Below are positions 29,876 through 38,443 of a DNA stretch of 64,000 nt, piece by piece (the first letter of the stretch is position 1; each line of letters opens with the position of its first letter). Location of the stretch: NCBI RefSeq assembly GCF_016864575.1, contig NZ_CP044126.1, positions 496,001 to 560,000 of the forward strand, given 5' to 3'. Made by a program: the position numbers and the translations under genes. The notes under the pieces were generated by a model that was not told the DNA's origin, did no database searches, and saw only the letters and a list, made by a program, of their open reading frames with translations. Origin of the DNA: Rhizobium sp. BG4 (GTDB lineage: Bacteria > Pseudomonadota > Alphaproteobacteria > Rhizobiales > Rhizobiaceae).

Positions 29876-31516
29876 TCAGCCTACCGATACGTCCCAGGGA
29901 GCGACGACCTGCCAGTCGAGGTTCTTCTCCATGCCCTTGACGTCCTTGGTTGCCCAGCGGGACATGGCCTGAGAATACCACGGAATGAACGCCCAATCGT
30001 CGCGGAATGCCTTCTGGGCATCCTGAGCGAGCTTGACGCGATCCGGATCGTCGGCAGCCTTGGTTGCTGCCTCTGCCAGAGCCGCATCCACCTTGTCGTT
30101 CTTGTAACCGCCGAGCTTGTTCTGGGCGTTGGACGAGGTGGAGGCGATGCAGCCTGCGAGATAGGACACGGCATCCGGAACGCGGGTACCGACGTCGTCG
30201 CGGAAGATCTGGACCGAGTTCTGGTCCGGACCGGCATAGGAGTCCTGCTGCGGCTTCATGTCGACGGCGGTGATGCCGAGGTTCTGGCGCCACTGCTCGG
30301 CGATGAACTGGGCAGCTGCCTGAATGGCCGGAGCCGAGATGCCGACGAACATGATCTTCGGCAGGCGATCGGGACCGCCGTAGCTCGATTCAGCAAGCAG
30401 CTTCTTGGCGCCTTCGGGATCGTACGGATAGGGCTCGAAGCCGGAATTGTCGGCGCCCGGAACCGAGTTCAGGATCTGGTCTGCCTTCTTGTGCGGACCA
30501 TCCGGATAGGATGCCTTGAAGAGACCGTCGCGGTCGATCGCCATAATCAGCGCCTGGCGAACCTTCGGATCATCCATCGGCGCGCGCTTGACGTTGAACC
30601 AGAAGTGCTGGCTGGTCGGGATGATCGGGCCGGCGGAGAATTCCGGGCCGAGATCCTGGATGATCGTCGAGGTGACGAGCTCGGTATGAGCGTTGTATTC
30701 GCCCGACTTGATGAGCTGCGTTGCCGTGACGTTGTCTTCGATCGAGGCGATCTCGATACGGGCGAGCTTCGGCTTGGTGCCGAAGAAGTTCTCGTTCGGC
30801 TCGAAGGTCAGCGTTCCCGCGTCGATATCGATCGCGGTCAGCTTGAACGGGCCGGAATAGACGGCGCTGTTATCCGGCTTGTACCAGTCAGCCACTTCCT
30901 CGCCATCGCTGCCCTTCGACTGCGAAGCCTTGGTGATCGGGATGATGTGGTTGGCAAGGCGCATGAAGAAGATCGGATCGGCTTCCGTCAGCGTGACGAC
31001 GACGGTGCCTTCGTCAGGCGTTGCGACACCGGAAATCTCTGTGGCCGATCCGCCGGCGACATCCTTGTAGCCTTCGACCTTGCCCATGACCTGATCGGCG
31101 CGCTGGCTCTTGGTGTTGGGGCGGGAAGCGACTTCCCACGAACCCTTGACGTCAGCCGCGGTGATCTTGCTGCCGTCGGAGAAGACGGCCTTCGGGTCGA
31201 TCTTGAAGGTCCAGACCTTCTTGTCCGGCGATTCCCAGCTGGTGAAGACGTAGGGGTTGAGCTTGCCTTCGGCGTCGAAATACATCGGCGAGGCCCACCA
31301 GAAGGAGTTCCAGCGGAACGTACGGCCACCGCCGCGAAGCGGCGACCAATCCTGGTCGAAGGCCGGGTTGATGGCCTTCAGCACCTGGCCTTCCTGGGCC
31401 ATGACGATGCGGGCGCTCATGCCGAACAGCGTGAAGCCGACGCCGGCGGCGAGGCCGAGCTTCAGCGCATCGCGGCGCGACACCGTGGAAGCATTCTTGT
31501 CATTGCGGTCTGTCAT
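29876..31516 (-). CDS. Oligopeptide-type ABC substrate-binding protein, Tat-exported
   Basis: 546 residues, SBP_bac_5 family. The N-terminus STVSRRDALKLGLAAGVGFT is a twin-arginine signal (SRRDALK), with cleavage likely near IVMAQE (about 41). The mature protein has YVFTSWESPDKKVWTFKIDP and KAVFSDGSKITAADVKGSWE, the standard DppA/OppA block, and later VRQALIMAIDRDGLFKASY. It is the first gene of a leftward operon whose kinase partner points to an acid sugar rather than a peptide as ligand; several family members are known to bind sugars. AGGAATG precedes the start. Confidence 0.93.
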   Translation of the reverse strand: MTDRNDKNASTVSRRDALKLGLAAGVGFTLFGMSARIVMAQEGQVLKAINPAFDQDWSPLRGGGRTFRWNSFWWASPMYFDAEGKLNPYVFTSWESPDKKVWTFKIDPKAVFSDGSKITAADVKGSWEVASRPNTKSQRADQVMGKVEGYKDVAGGSATEISGVATPDEGTVVVTLTEADPIFFMRLANHIIPITKASQSKGSDGEEVADWYKPDNSAVYSGPFKLTAIDIDAGTLTFEPNENFFGTKPKLARIEIASIEDNVTATQLIKSGEYNAHTELVTSTIIQDLGPEFSAGPIIPTSQHFWFNVKRAPMDDPKVRQALIMAIDRDGLFKASYPDGPHKKADQILNSVPGADNSGFEPYPYDPEGAKKLLAESSYGGPDRLPKIMFVGISAPAIQAAAQFIAEQWRQNLGITAVDMKPQQDSYAGPDQNSVQIFRDDVGTRVPDAVSYLAGCIASTSSNAQNKLGGYKNDKVDAALAEAATKAADDPDRVKLAQDAQKAFRDDWAFIPWYSQAMSRWATKDVKGMEKNLDWQVVAPWDVSVG

Positions 31517-31604
31517 ACATTCCTCCCATGGGCAAAACAGCGCGTACTCGAAAACCCTCCCCGAGCCGGGCGCTTTACAATGCCCCAGAGATTTGCGCGA
31601 TAAT

Positions 31605-31634
31605 GTAAATCTGTCAATCCAAATTTACAGATTT
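31605..31634. promoter_or_regulatory. Inverted repeats in the divergent promoter region of the acid-sugar operons
   Basis: AAATCTGT (31607-31614) and ACAGATTT (31627-31634) form 8-bp arms around 12 bp; GTAAAT/ATTTAC (31605-31610, 31623-31628) forms an overlapping dyad. They lie about 90 bp before the binding-protein start, in a 283-bp AT-rich gap that divides the ABC operon from the lyase operon. Candidate operator for the GntR regulator encoded at the end of the ABC operon. Confidence 0.45.
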
Positions 31635-31799
31635 CAACTTCCAAACTTTGGACAAAAATTTTTATTATTTACTTTCAATAGGATAAAATACGCATGTCAT
31701 TCTGACGCAGCTTGTAAGATTGACAACAACTTATCATTTCGAGGAAAAGTCACGCACTGATATAGCCAGGAGCAGCCTTGCGCTGCAGAGGAGGATGCG

Positions 31800-32705
31800 T
31801 TGAGCAATCACAAGATCACGGGCGTTTTCAGCGCCGCTACGACACCCCTGAACGCCGACGGCAGCCCGGATGTCGGCCTGTTTACCGAGCACTGCAAGCG
31901 CCTGATCGAGGAAGGTTGCCATGGCGTCGCCCTGCTCGGCACGACGGGCGAAGCCAACTCCTTCTCGATGGGCGAGCGCCGCATGCTTCTCGAAGCCGCG
32001 CTGAAGGCCGGCATCTCGCCGGACAACCTGCTGCCGGGCACCGGCGTTGCCGCCATTCCTGAAACGATCGAGCTCACCAAGCATGCGCTGTCGCTCGGCG
32101 TCACCAAGGTCGTGATGCTGCCGCCCTTCTACTACAAGGGCGTATCCGACGACGGGCTGTTCAACGCCTATTCGGCGATCCTCGAAGGCGTCAATGACAC
32201 CCGCCTGCAGGTGATCCTCTACCACATCCCGCAGGTTTCGGGCATTCCGCTCTCCGTGCCGCTGATCGGCCGCCTTGTCGAAGCCTTCCCTGACACCGTC
32301 GTCGGCATCAAGGAATCTGCAGGCGATTTCAACAACATGCAGGCGATCATCGCGGCATATCCGGGCTTCTCCGTACTATGCGGCGCCGATCCGCTGCTGC
32401 TGCCGCTGCTGAAGGCCGGCGGTGCAGGCTGCATCACCGCAACATCCAACCTCGTCGCCGACTCGCTGCGCACCGTTTACGACCACGTCCATGACGAAGC
32501 GCAGACGGCAAAGGTCGATGCGGCGCAGGCCCGTATCAACGGCTACCGCACGCTTTCCAATTCCTATGTGCAGATCCCGACCATCAAGGCAATGGTCGGC
32601 CTGAAGACCGGCAATGCCGCCTGGAAGCGCACGCGCCCGCCACTCGTCGCCCTCACCGACGCGGAATATGCCGCACTTGCCGAAGGTTACGCAAAGCTGC
32701 CGTAA
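31800..32705 (+). CDS. Dihydrodipicolinate synthase / N-acetylneuraminate lyase-family aldolase
   Basis: 301 residues, a complete class I TIM-barrel lyase. GTTGEANS lies at residues 47-54, the catalytic tyrosine in LYHIPQVSG (about 141) and the Schiff-base lysine in VVGIKESAGDF (about 168). The start is a TTG at 31800 with AGAGGAGG ideally placed. Family members condense or split 2-oxo acids such as pyruvate plus an aldehyde. With the BNR-repeat gene directly downstream a 2-keto-3-deoxy acid or related acyl sugar is plausible, but the true substrate is open. Lysine biosynthesis is unlikely, given the catabolic setting. Confidence 0.85.
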   Translation: MSNHKITGVFSAATTPLNADGSPDVGLFTEHCKRLIEEGCHGVALLGTTGEANSFSMGERRMLLEAALKAGISPDNLLPGTGVAAIPETIELTKHALSLGVTKVVMLPPFYYKGVSDDGLFNAYSAILEGVNDTRLQVILYHIPQVSGIPLSVPLIGRLVEAFPDTVVGIKESAGDFNNMQAIIAAYPGFSVLCGADPLLLPLLKAGGAGCITATSNLVADSLRTVYDHVHDEAQTAKVDAAQARINGYRTLSNSYVQIPTIKAMVGLKTGNAAWKRTRPPLVALTDAEYAALAEGYAKLP

Positions 32706-32715
32706 GGAGGATGCC

Positions 32716-33906
32716 ATGAGCTTCACCGCGCTCCCGCCGGAAGCCGTACCGGCGCTGATGACCGGCAAGATCGCCCCGAACCCGGCCCAGCCGGGCCGGG
32801 CCGACGCCTTTCTGCCCTCCCCCTGCATCCAGAACCACGCCGCCAATCTGGCCTTCCTGCCGGATGGCACGCTGACCTGCGTCTGGTTCGGCGGCACGAT
32901 GGAAGGAATGGGCGACATTTCCGTTTACATGTCCCGGCTGACGCCCGGCGCGGATCAATGGTCCGAAGCGGAAAAACTCTCTGACGATCCGGCGAAATCC
33001 GAACAGAACCCGTTGATTTTCAATGCGCCGGACGGAAATGTCTGGCTGCTTTACACCTCGCAGACATCTGGCGATCAGGACGGCTCAGTTGTAAAATTCC
33101 GGATCTCCGAAGATGGCGGCAAGACGTTCGGCGCCGTCCGCCTTCTCTGCGATCTGCCGGGCACTTTTGTTCGCCAGCCTGTCATCGTTAATTCCGCAGG
33201 CACCTGGCTTCTTCCCGCCTTCCGCTGTGTCAGTTTGCCCGGTCAGCGCTGGAGCGGCGATGCCGATACTGCAGGCGTTCTGGTCTCGCGGGATCAGGGC
33301 CGGAGCTGGACGATGGTCGATGTGCCGGAGAGCCTCGGCGCCGTGCATATGAACATCATCCCGCTGAACGGAAGCAAAATGGTCGCTTTCTTCCGCAACC
33401 GTTTTTCCGAACATGTCCTGTCATCGGAATCCGGGGATAATGGCGAGAGCTGGTCGGCACCGAAGCCGGTCAACCTGCCGAACAACAACTCCTCGATCCA
33501 GGCGACAAAGCTTGGAGACGGCCGCATTGCCATGGTTTACAACCACAGCAACGCCGAGACATCGGACGCCCGCCGCGAGTCGCTCTATGACGAGATCGAA
33601 AGCGACAAGGGCGAAGCAAAGGCTGCGGAAACACCGGTTGCGACGCGCCGCAAGGCCGTCTGGGGCGTTCCGCGTGCGCCCCTGAGCCTGGCGATCTCGA
33701 CGAATGGCGGCCAGAGCTTCGATTCCCACATCGATCTCGACACCGGCGACGGCTACTGCCTCAGCAACAACTCCAAGGACTCGCTCAACCGCGAATTCTC
33801 CTATCCCTCGATCACCGAGGGACCGGATGGAACGCTGCACATCGCCTACACCTACTATCGCCGGGCGATCAAATATGTTCGCCTGCCAAGTGACGTGGCG
33901 ATCTGA
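32716..33906 (+). CDS. Cytosolic BNR-repeat (sialidase-fold) protein
   Basis: 396 residues predicted to form a six-blade propeller. Four Asp-box repeats are visible: SEDGGKTF, SRDQGRSW, SGDNGESW and STNGGQSF. The N-terminal block QNHAANLAFLPDGTLTCVWF and GGTMEGMGDISVYMSRL is typical of the BNR_2 family. There is no signal peptide and no FRIP motif of classical GH33 sialidases, so a secreted sialidase is unlikely; an intracellular glycoside or lyase role on an imported acidic oligosaccharide is an inference. It begins 10 bp after the lyase stop with AAGGAGG, and a strong terminator follows. Confidence 0.8.
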   Translation: MSFTALPPEAVPALMTGKIAPNPAQPGRADAFLPSPCIQNHAANLAFLPDGTLTCVWFGGTMEGMGDISVYMSRLTPGADQWSEAEKLSDDPAKSEQNPLIFNAPDGNVWLLYTSQTSGDQDGSVVKFRISEDGGKTFGAVRLLCDLPGTFVRQPVIVNSAGTWLLPAFRCVSLPGQRWSGDADTAGVLVSRDQGRSWTMVDVPESLGAVHMNIIPLNGSKMVAFFRNRFSEHVLSSESGDNGESWSAPKPVNLPNNNSSIQATKLGDGRIAMVYNHSNAETSDARRESLYDEIESDKGEAKAAETPVATRRKAVWGVPRAPLSLAISTNGGQSFDSHIDLDTGDGYCLSNNSKDSLNREFSYPSITEGPDGTLHIAYTYYRRAIKYVRLPSDVAI

Positions 33907-33920
33907 GGCCCTGAACGACA

Positions 33921-33960
33921 GGATTTCGCGCCATCTGGCGCGAAATCCTTGATTGTATTT
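33921..33960 (+). terminator. Rho-independent terminator of the lyase/BNR operon
   Basis: A 12-bp perfect stem GGATTTCGCGCC/GGCGCGAAATCC (33921-33932 and 33937-33948) with an ATCT loop, followed by TTGATTGTATTT. Fifteen bases after the stop codon. Confidence 0.9.
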
Positions 33961-34154
33961 ACAAGTGAATGCAGCGCGTCTCTCGCCTCGGCAGAGATCG
34001 ACACATCAGGGAACAGAACGCTCTCATGACGCATAAAATAGCAGAAAATCAATGCATTACTGATGCATACTCCGATGACTGGCCGATAGCTACCACATAG
34101 GTTTTCTGCGAATTTGCTCAAAAACCATCGCCCGCCTTATTGCCAGAAACATAC

Positions 34155-34170
34155 AGTTGATATAACAACT
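34155..34170. promoter_or_regulatory. Candidate GntR-type operator ahead of the dehydrogenase operon
   Basis: AGTTG-ATATAA-CAACT lies 46 bp before the iron-dehydrogenase start, at the end of the AT-rich gap 33961-34215. That gap otherwise shows no gene. The shape (GTTG with CAAC around an AT core) suits GntR-family sites. Confidence 0.4.
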
Positions 34171-34215
34171 TTACATCAATAGCGGCTTTGGCTGCATTCA
34201 TGGAGGAGCCGTGTC

Positions 34216-35349
34216 ATGGTCAGTCTGGATTCGCCTATCACGGTTGTCAGGCCTGAAATCATCGAGTTTGGCGTCGGCACGGCTGGCAAGCTCGGCAAAT
34301 GGGCCGCCGCCAAGGGCTATGCCCGTACGCTTGTCATCTCGGATGCGTTCAACGCCTCGCGCGTCGATGTGCTCGAACTTCCGGGCCATGTCTCGGTCTT
34401 CGCCGATGTCACGCCCGAGCCCGATATTCCCAATCTCGACAAGGTGCTGGAGGCCGCAAACGCCGCGCAGGCCGAGCTGATCGTCGGCTTCGGCGGCGGC
34501 AGCGCCATGGATCTTGCCAAGCTCGCCGCGGTTCTCGCCGGCTCGTCGCAGACCCTCCACGAGGTCGTCGGCCCGCACAAGGTCACCGGTCCGCGCAAGG
34601 TGGCGCTGGCGCAGGTGCCGACAACATCAGGCACCGGTAGCGAAGCCGGGACCCGCGCCCTCGTCACTGATCCGAAGACGATGGCGAAGCTCGCGGTCGA
34701 AAGCCTTTACATGTTGGCCGATATCGCGGTCATCGATCCGGCGCTAACCTTCACCGTCCCGGCCCGCACGACGGCCGCAACCGGCGTCGATGCCATGGCC
34801 CATTGCGTCGAGGCGTTCACCAACCGCAAGGCCCACCCGATGATCGATATCTACGCGATCGAGGGCGCCCGTCTTGTCGGCAAATATCTCGCCCGAGCCG
34901 TCAAGGACGGCTCGGATGCTGAGGCGCGCGCCGGTCTTTCGCTTGCATCGCTCTATGGCGGCTTCTGCCTTGGTCCGGTCAACACGGCCGGCGGCCATGC
35001 ACTGGCCTATCCGCTCGGCACCCGCTGGCATGTTGCCCATGGCGCCGCCAATGCGCTGATCTTCCCGCATGTCCTGGCCTTCAACACGCCATCGGTGCCG
35101 GAAAAGACCCGCGCCGTCATGGCCGCGCTCGGCTATCAGACTTCGGATGATGTCCGCTCGGTCTTCGATGCGGCCTATGCCTTCTGCGCCGATCTCGGCA
35201 TCGAGATGAAGCTCTCGGGCCTCGGCGTCCCCGCCGACGATCTCGATGCCATGGCGGACGATGCCTTTGCCATTCGCCGCCTGCTCGACAACAATCCGCG
35301 CGATCTCGCCCGCGATGATATCCGCGCCATTTATCAAGCTGCTTTTTAA
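34216..35349 (+). CDS. Iron-containing alcohol dehydrogenase family protein
   Basis: 377 residues, group III dehydrogenase. The NAD-binding segment is VGFGGGSAMDLAKLAAVLAG (about 93-112) and PTTSGTGSEAGTRALVT. Metal ligands are visible: Asp in TGVDAMAHCVEAF with the following His, the His of TAGGHALAYPLG, and the His of HVAHGAANALIFPH. It should oxidise or reduce an alcohol/aldehyde; relatives include maleylacetate reductases and hydroxyacid-oxoacid transhydrogenases. It is first gene of a four-gene dehydrogenase operon, and GGAGGAG precedes the ATG. Confidence 0.9.
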   Translation: MVSLDSPITVVRPEIIEFGVGTAGKLGKWAAAKGYARTLVISDAFNASRVDVLELPGHVSVFADVTPEPDIPNLDKVLEAANAAQAELIVGFGGGSAMDLAKLAAVLAGSSQTLHEVVGPHKVTGPRKVALAQVPTTSGTGSEAGTRALVTDPKTMAKLAVESLYMLADIAVIDPALTFTVPARTTAATGVDAMAHCVEAFTNRKAHPMIDIYAIEGARLVGKYLARAVKDGSDAEARAGLSLASLYGGFCLGPVNTAGGHALAYPLGTRWHVAHGAANALIFPHVLAFNTPSVPEKTRAVMAALGYQTSDDVRSVFDAAYAFCADLGIEMKLSGLGVPADDLDAMADDAFAIRRLLDNNPRDLARDDIRAIYQAAF

Positions 35350-35362
35350 GGGAATTTGACCG

Positions 35363-36349
35363 ATGACGAAGAATGCAAAAGTGGCAGTGACGCTCGGCGA
35401 TCCCGCAGGCGTCGGCCCCGAAGTGATCGTCAAGGCGCTGGCGGCCATGCCCGCTGGCGAGCGCAAGGATTTCGTCATCGTCGGCAACACGGAAGCGCTT
35501 GTTCGCGCCGACCGCGCCACCGGAAGCGGCCTGCGCTTCGGCTCCGCCGCTTCGGAAGACGGTTCGACCATCGCAGTCGATGAAGTCGAACTCGGCGCGC
35601 CCCTGCCCGAGATCGGCAAGGTCAGCCCGGTCGCCGGCGACGCCTCGGTGAAGTACATCAGCCGCGCCGTCGATCTCGCCATGTCCGGCGAAGCCGATGT
35701 CATCGTCACCGCACCGATCAACAAGGAAGCGATGAACCTCGCCGGCCATCATTTCGACGGCCACACCGGTCTGCTCGCGCATCTGACGGGTTCGAAGAGC
35801 TCCTTCATGCTGCTCGCCTCCGAGCGGCTGAACACCATCCACGTTTCCACCCACGTTTCGCTGCGCGGCGCCATCGAACGCGCCAAGACCGAGCGCGTGC
35901 TGGCGACGATCGAGGCCGGTCATAACCACTTCATGCGTCTCGGGATGAAGCCGCGCATCGCGGTCGCCGGCATCAATCCGCATTGCGGCGAAAACGGCCT
36001 GTTCGGCACCGAGGATGCCGAGTTCCTGGCGCCTGCCGTCGAGCTGGCACAGGCAAAGGGCATCGATGTCGTCGGCCCGATTTCGGCCGACACGGTATTT
36101 GCCCGCGCCTATAACGGCGCCTTCGATCTGGTCATCGCCCAGTATCACGATCAGGGCCATATCCCGATCAAGCTCGTCGCCTTCGAGACCGCCGTCAACG
36201 TTTCGCTCGGCCTGCCGATCGACCGCGTCTCGGTCGACCATGGCACGGCCTTCGATATTGCCGGAACCGGCAAGGCCAATCACGTCAACATGCTCTCGGC
36301 CATCGCTTACGCCCGGCTGATGGCGCGCTCGCCGCGCAAGGCCGCATAG
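35363..36349 (+). CDS. pdxA2: PdxA2-type 4-phospho-D-threonate/hydroxythreonine dehydrogenase
   Basis: 328 residues of the PdxA family. The N-terminal VAVTLGDPAGVGPEVIVKAL is diagnostic. Metal-binding histidines are in GHHFDGHTGLLAHL, HVSTHVSLRGAIERA, and QYHDQGHIPIKLVAFE. The C-terminus has VSVDHGTAFDIAGTGKANHV. PdxA2 paralogues oxidise 4-phospho-D-threonate to a 3-keto acid that decarboxylates to DHAP, and occur with DUF1537 kinases. Such a kinase lies at 24766-25827. A role in pyridoxine synthesis is less likely in this setting but cannot be excluded. It follows the iron-dehydrogenase gene by 13 bp. Confidence 0.85.
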   Translation: MTKNAKVAVTLGDPAGVGPEVIVKALAAMPAGERKDFVIVGNTEALVRADRATGSGLRFGSAASEDGSTIAVDEVELGAPLPEIGKVSPVAGDASVKYISRAVDLAMSGEADVIVTAPINKEAMNLAGHHFDGHTGLLAHLTGSKSSFMLLASERLNTIHVSTHVSLRGAIERAKTERVLATIEAGHNHFMRLGMKPRIAVAGINPHCGENGLFGTEDAEFLAPAVELAQAKGIDVVGPISADTVFARAYNGAFDLVIAQYHDQGHIPIKLVAFETAVNVSLGLPIDRVSVDHGTAFDIAGTGKANHVNMLSAIAYARLMARSPRKAA

Positions 36350-36403
36350 CGGACCGGGCGGCGCCTGCGCGCCGCTCTGCCGGGGGGAAATGAGGAGGCA
36401 GGC

Positions 36404-37366
36404 ATGCAGAGAACCGTACTCGTTCTCGGAGGAGAACTCGCGCCCGAAGGCCGGGATGTGCTGGAGAAGGAAGGGGTCAAGGTCGTCCAGACCAAGCCCT
36501 ATATCGATCGCCAGACGGTGATCGGCCTGATGCGCGAGCACCAACCCGACGGCGCCATCATCCGCCTGCTTGCCGATGTTCTTGGCCCCGAGGAAATGCA
36601 GGCCGGCGGGCATCTGCGCCATATCGCCAAGCATGGCGTCGGCACCAACGATATCGACGTCAAGGCGGCGACCGAGCTCGGCATTCCCGTCTCGATGACG
36701 ACGGGGAGCAACGGCATCTCCGTTGCCGAACACGCGCTGGCGCTGATCATGGCGCTGGTCAAGGATTTCTCCCGCCAGGACGCGCTGATCCGCTCCGGCA
36801 CCTGGGACAAGGGCCAGTATCACGGCCGCGAGCTGCGCGGCCAGCGCCTCGGCCTCGTCGGCTTCGGCTTCATCGGCCAAACGCTGGGTAAGATGGCGAA
36901 AGCGCTCGGCATGGAGGTCTCCGCCTTCGATCCGCATACGCCCACCGAGGCCTTCGAGGGTTTTACCCGCGAGACCGATCTCGACAAGCTTCTGTCGACC
37001 GCTGATATCGTCAGCCTGCACTGCCCGCTGACGCCAGAAACGCGCGACCTGATCGATGCGCGCCGCATCGGCCTGATGAAGCGCGGCGCCTTCCTCGTTA
37101 ATACCGCGCGCGGCGAAGTCGTCGACGAGACGGCGCTGGTCGAAGCGCTCCAGAGCGGCCATCTCGCCGGAGCCGGTCTCGACAGCTTTGCCGTCGAACC
37201 GCCGGAAAAGGACAACCCGCTCTTCTCGCTGCCGAACACCATCGTCACGCCGCATGTCGCCGGCGTTACCCTCGATGCCAAGCGCGCCATGTCGGTGATC
37301 TCGGCCGAACATGTGCTGGCGACGCTGCGCGGCGAGACGCTGCATCCGCGTTTCCTCGCCCGCTGA
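36404..37366 (+). CDS. D-isomer-specific 2-hydroxyacid dehydrogenase (SerA-like core)
   Basis: 320 residues, the short form without regulatory domains. The nucleotide-binding loop is LGLVGFGFIGQTLGKMA around residues 147-163; catalytic Arg lies in LVNTARGEVVDETALV, Glu in AGLDSFAVEPPEKDN, and His in NTIVTPHVAGVTLDA. It also has HIAKHGVGTNDIDVKAAT, the substrate-loop pattern of phosphoglycerate dehydrogenase relatives. It probably interconverts a D-2-hydroxy acid and its oxo acid in the sugar-acid pathway. The preceding 54-bp gap carries GAGGAGGC. Confidence 0.9.
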   Translation: MQRTVLVLGGELAPEGRDVLEKEGVKVVQTKPYIDRQTVIGLMREHQPDGAIIRLLADVLGPEEMQAGGHLRHIAKHGVGTNDIDVKAATELGIPVSMTTGSNGISVAEHALALIMALVKDFSRQDALIRSGTWDKGQYHGRELRGQRLGLVGFGFIGQTLGKMAKALGMEVSAFDPHTPTEAFEGFTRETDLDKLLSTADIVSLHCPLTPETRDLIDARRIGLMKRGAFLVNTARGEVVDETALVEALQSGHLAGAGLDSFAVEPPEKDNPLFSLPNTIVTPHVAGVTLDAKRAMSVISAEHVLATLRGETLHPRFLAR

Positions 37367-37390
37367 CCTTTCAACGATCCGGAGGCTCCC

Positions 37391-38443
37391 ATGGCCGATA
37401 CGACTGAAACCCTCTATCAGGCAGACAAGCTGCGCGCTTTCGCGACATCGCTGTTTGCGGCGGCCGGCCTCGAAGACGACAAGGCCGAAGCCGTCTCCCG
37501 CTTTCTGGTCGAAGCCGATCTTCTCGGCCACACGACGCACGGCCTCGCTCTTGCCGGCTGGTATCTGCAAAGCATTGCCGATGGCGTGATGAAAGTATCC
37601 GGTGCGCCCGATGTCATCTCCGACCGCGGCCCGGCGATCGCCTGGAACGGCAGGCGCCTGCCCGGCGCATGGCTGACGTCGGAAGCCGTCAAGCTCGCCA
37701 GCGATCGCGCCGCGCAATATGGTACCGCCACCGTTGCGATCGCCGACAGCCACCATATCGGCTGCCTCGCCGCCTATCTCACGCTCGCCACAGATCGCGG
37801 CTACATGGTCAGCATCGCGAGCTCCAGCCCATCAGGCGCCCAGGTTGCTCCCTTCGGCGGCACAAGGGGCGTCTATACGCCGAACCCGGTCGCCCACGGC
37901 ATCCCGACGCCTGGCGATCCGATCCTCATCGATATCAGCGCCTCGATCACCACCGTCAACATGGCGCAGCGGCTCATCCGCGAAGGCAGGCAGTACGAGC
38001 ACGACTGGCTGCTCGACGAAAACGGCAACCCGAGCCGCGATCCTCGCGTCATCGAGCGCGGCGGTACGCTGCTGCCGACCGGCGGCCTCGATCACGGCCA
38101 GAAGGGTTACGGCATGGCCCTGCATGTCGAAGCCTTCACGCAGGGTCTTGCCGGCTATGGCCGCGTCGATTCTCCGAAGGGTACCAATGCCGCCGTCACC
38201 GTGCAGGTCTTCGATCCCGAAGCCTTCGGCGGCCGCGAGGCCTTCCTGCGCCAGACCGGCTGGCTCACCGAGGCCTGCCACAGCAACCCGCCCCGCCCCG
38301 GCGTCGCCCGCGTGCGCTTGCCCGGCGAAAATGGCCTCGCCCGCAAGCGCAAGGCGCTGACGGATGGCGTCGCCCTCTTCCCGGGGATCATGGCTTCGCT
38401 GAAGCCGCATGCCGAGCGGCTGGGTGTCGCGCTACCCGATTAA
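37391..38443 (+). CDS. Malate/L-lactate dehydrogenase (LDH2) family oxidoreductase
   Basis: 350 residues of the LDH2/YlbC family, which uses NAD(P) with an unusual fold. The catalytic-type His is in DLLGHTTHGLALAGW (about residues 43-57), a second in IADSHHIGCLAAYL, and the cofactor block NPVAHGIPTPGDPILIDISA follows. Relatives act on malate, sulfolactate, ureidoglycolate or 2,3-diketogulonate. It is last gene of the rightward operon. Its TAA overlaps the TAA of the convergent idonate dehydrogenase gene (shared TTAA at 38440-38443). Confidence 0.88.
   Translation: MADTTETLYQADKLRAFATSLFAAAGLEDDKAEAVSRFLVEADLLGHTTHGLALAGWYLQSIADGVMKVSGAPDVISDRGPAIAWNGRRLPGAWLTSEAVKLASDRAAQYGTATVAIADSHHIGCLAAYLTLATDRGYMVSIASSSPSGAQVAPFGGTRGVYTPNPVAHGIPTPGDPILIDISASITTVNMAQRLIREGRQYEHDWLLDENGNPSRDPRVIERGGTLLPTGGLDHGQKGYGMALHVEAFTQGLAGYGRVDSPKGTNAAVTVQVFDPEAFGGREAFLRQTGWLTEACHSNPPRPGVARVRLPGENGLARKRKALTDGVALFPGIMASLKPHAERLGVALPD

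Noticed and set aside
32716..33906. Secreted sialidase acting on host sialic acid.
   Set aside because: No signal peptide and no FRIP motif; only the Asp-box propeller is shared with sialidases.
35117..37756. An 879-codon open frame on the minus strand.
   Set aside because: It lies opposite pdxA2, the hydroxyacid dehydrogenase and parts of two flanking dehydrogenase genes, all with strong family motifs; no motif is seen in the minus frame.
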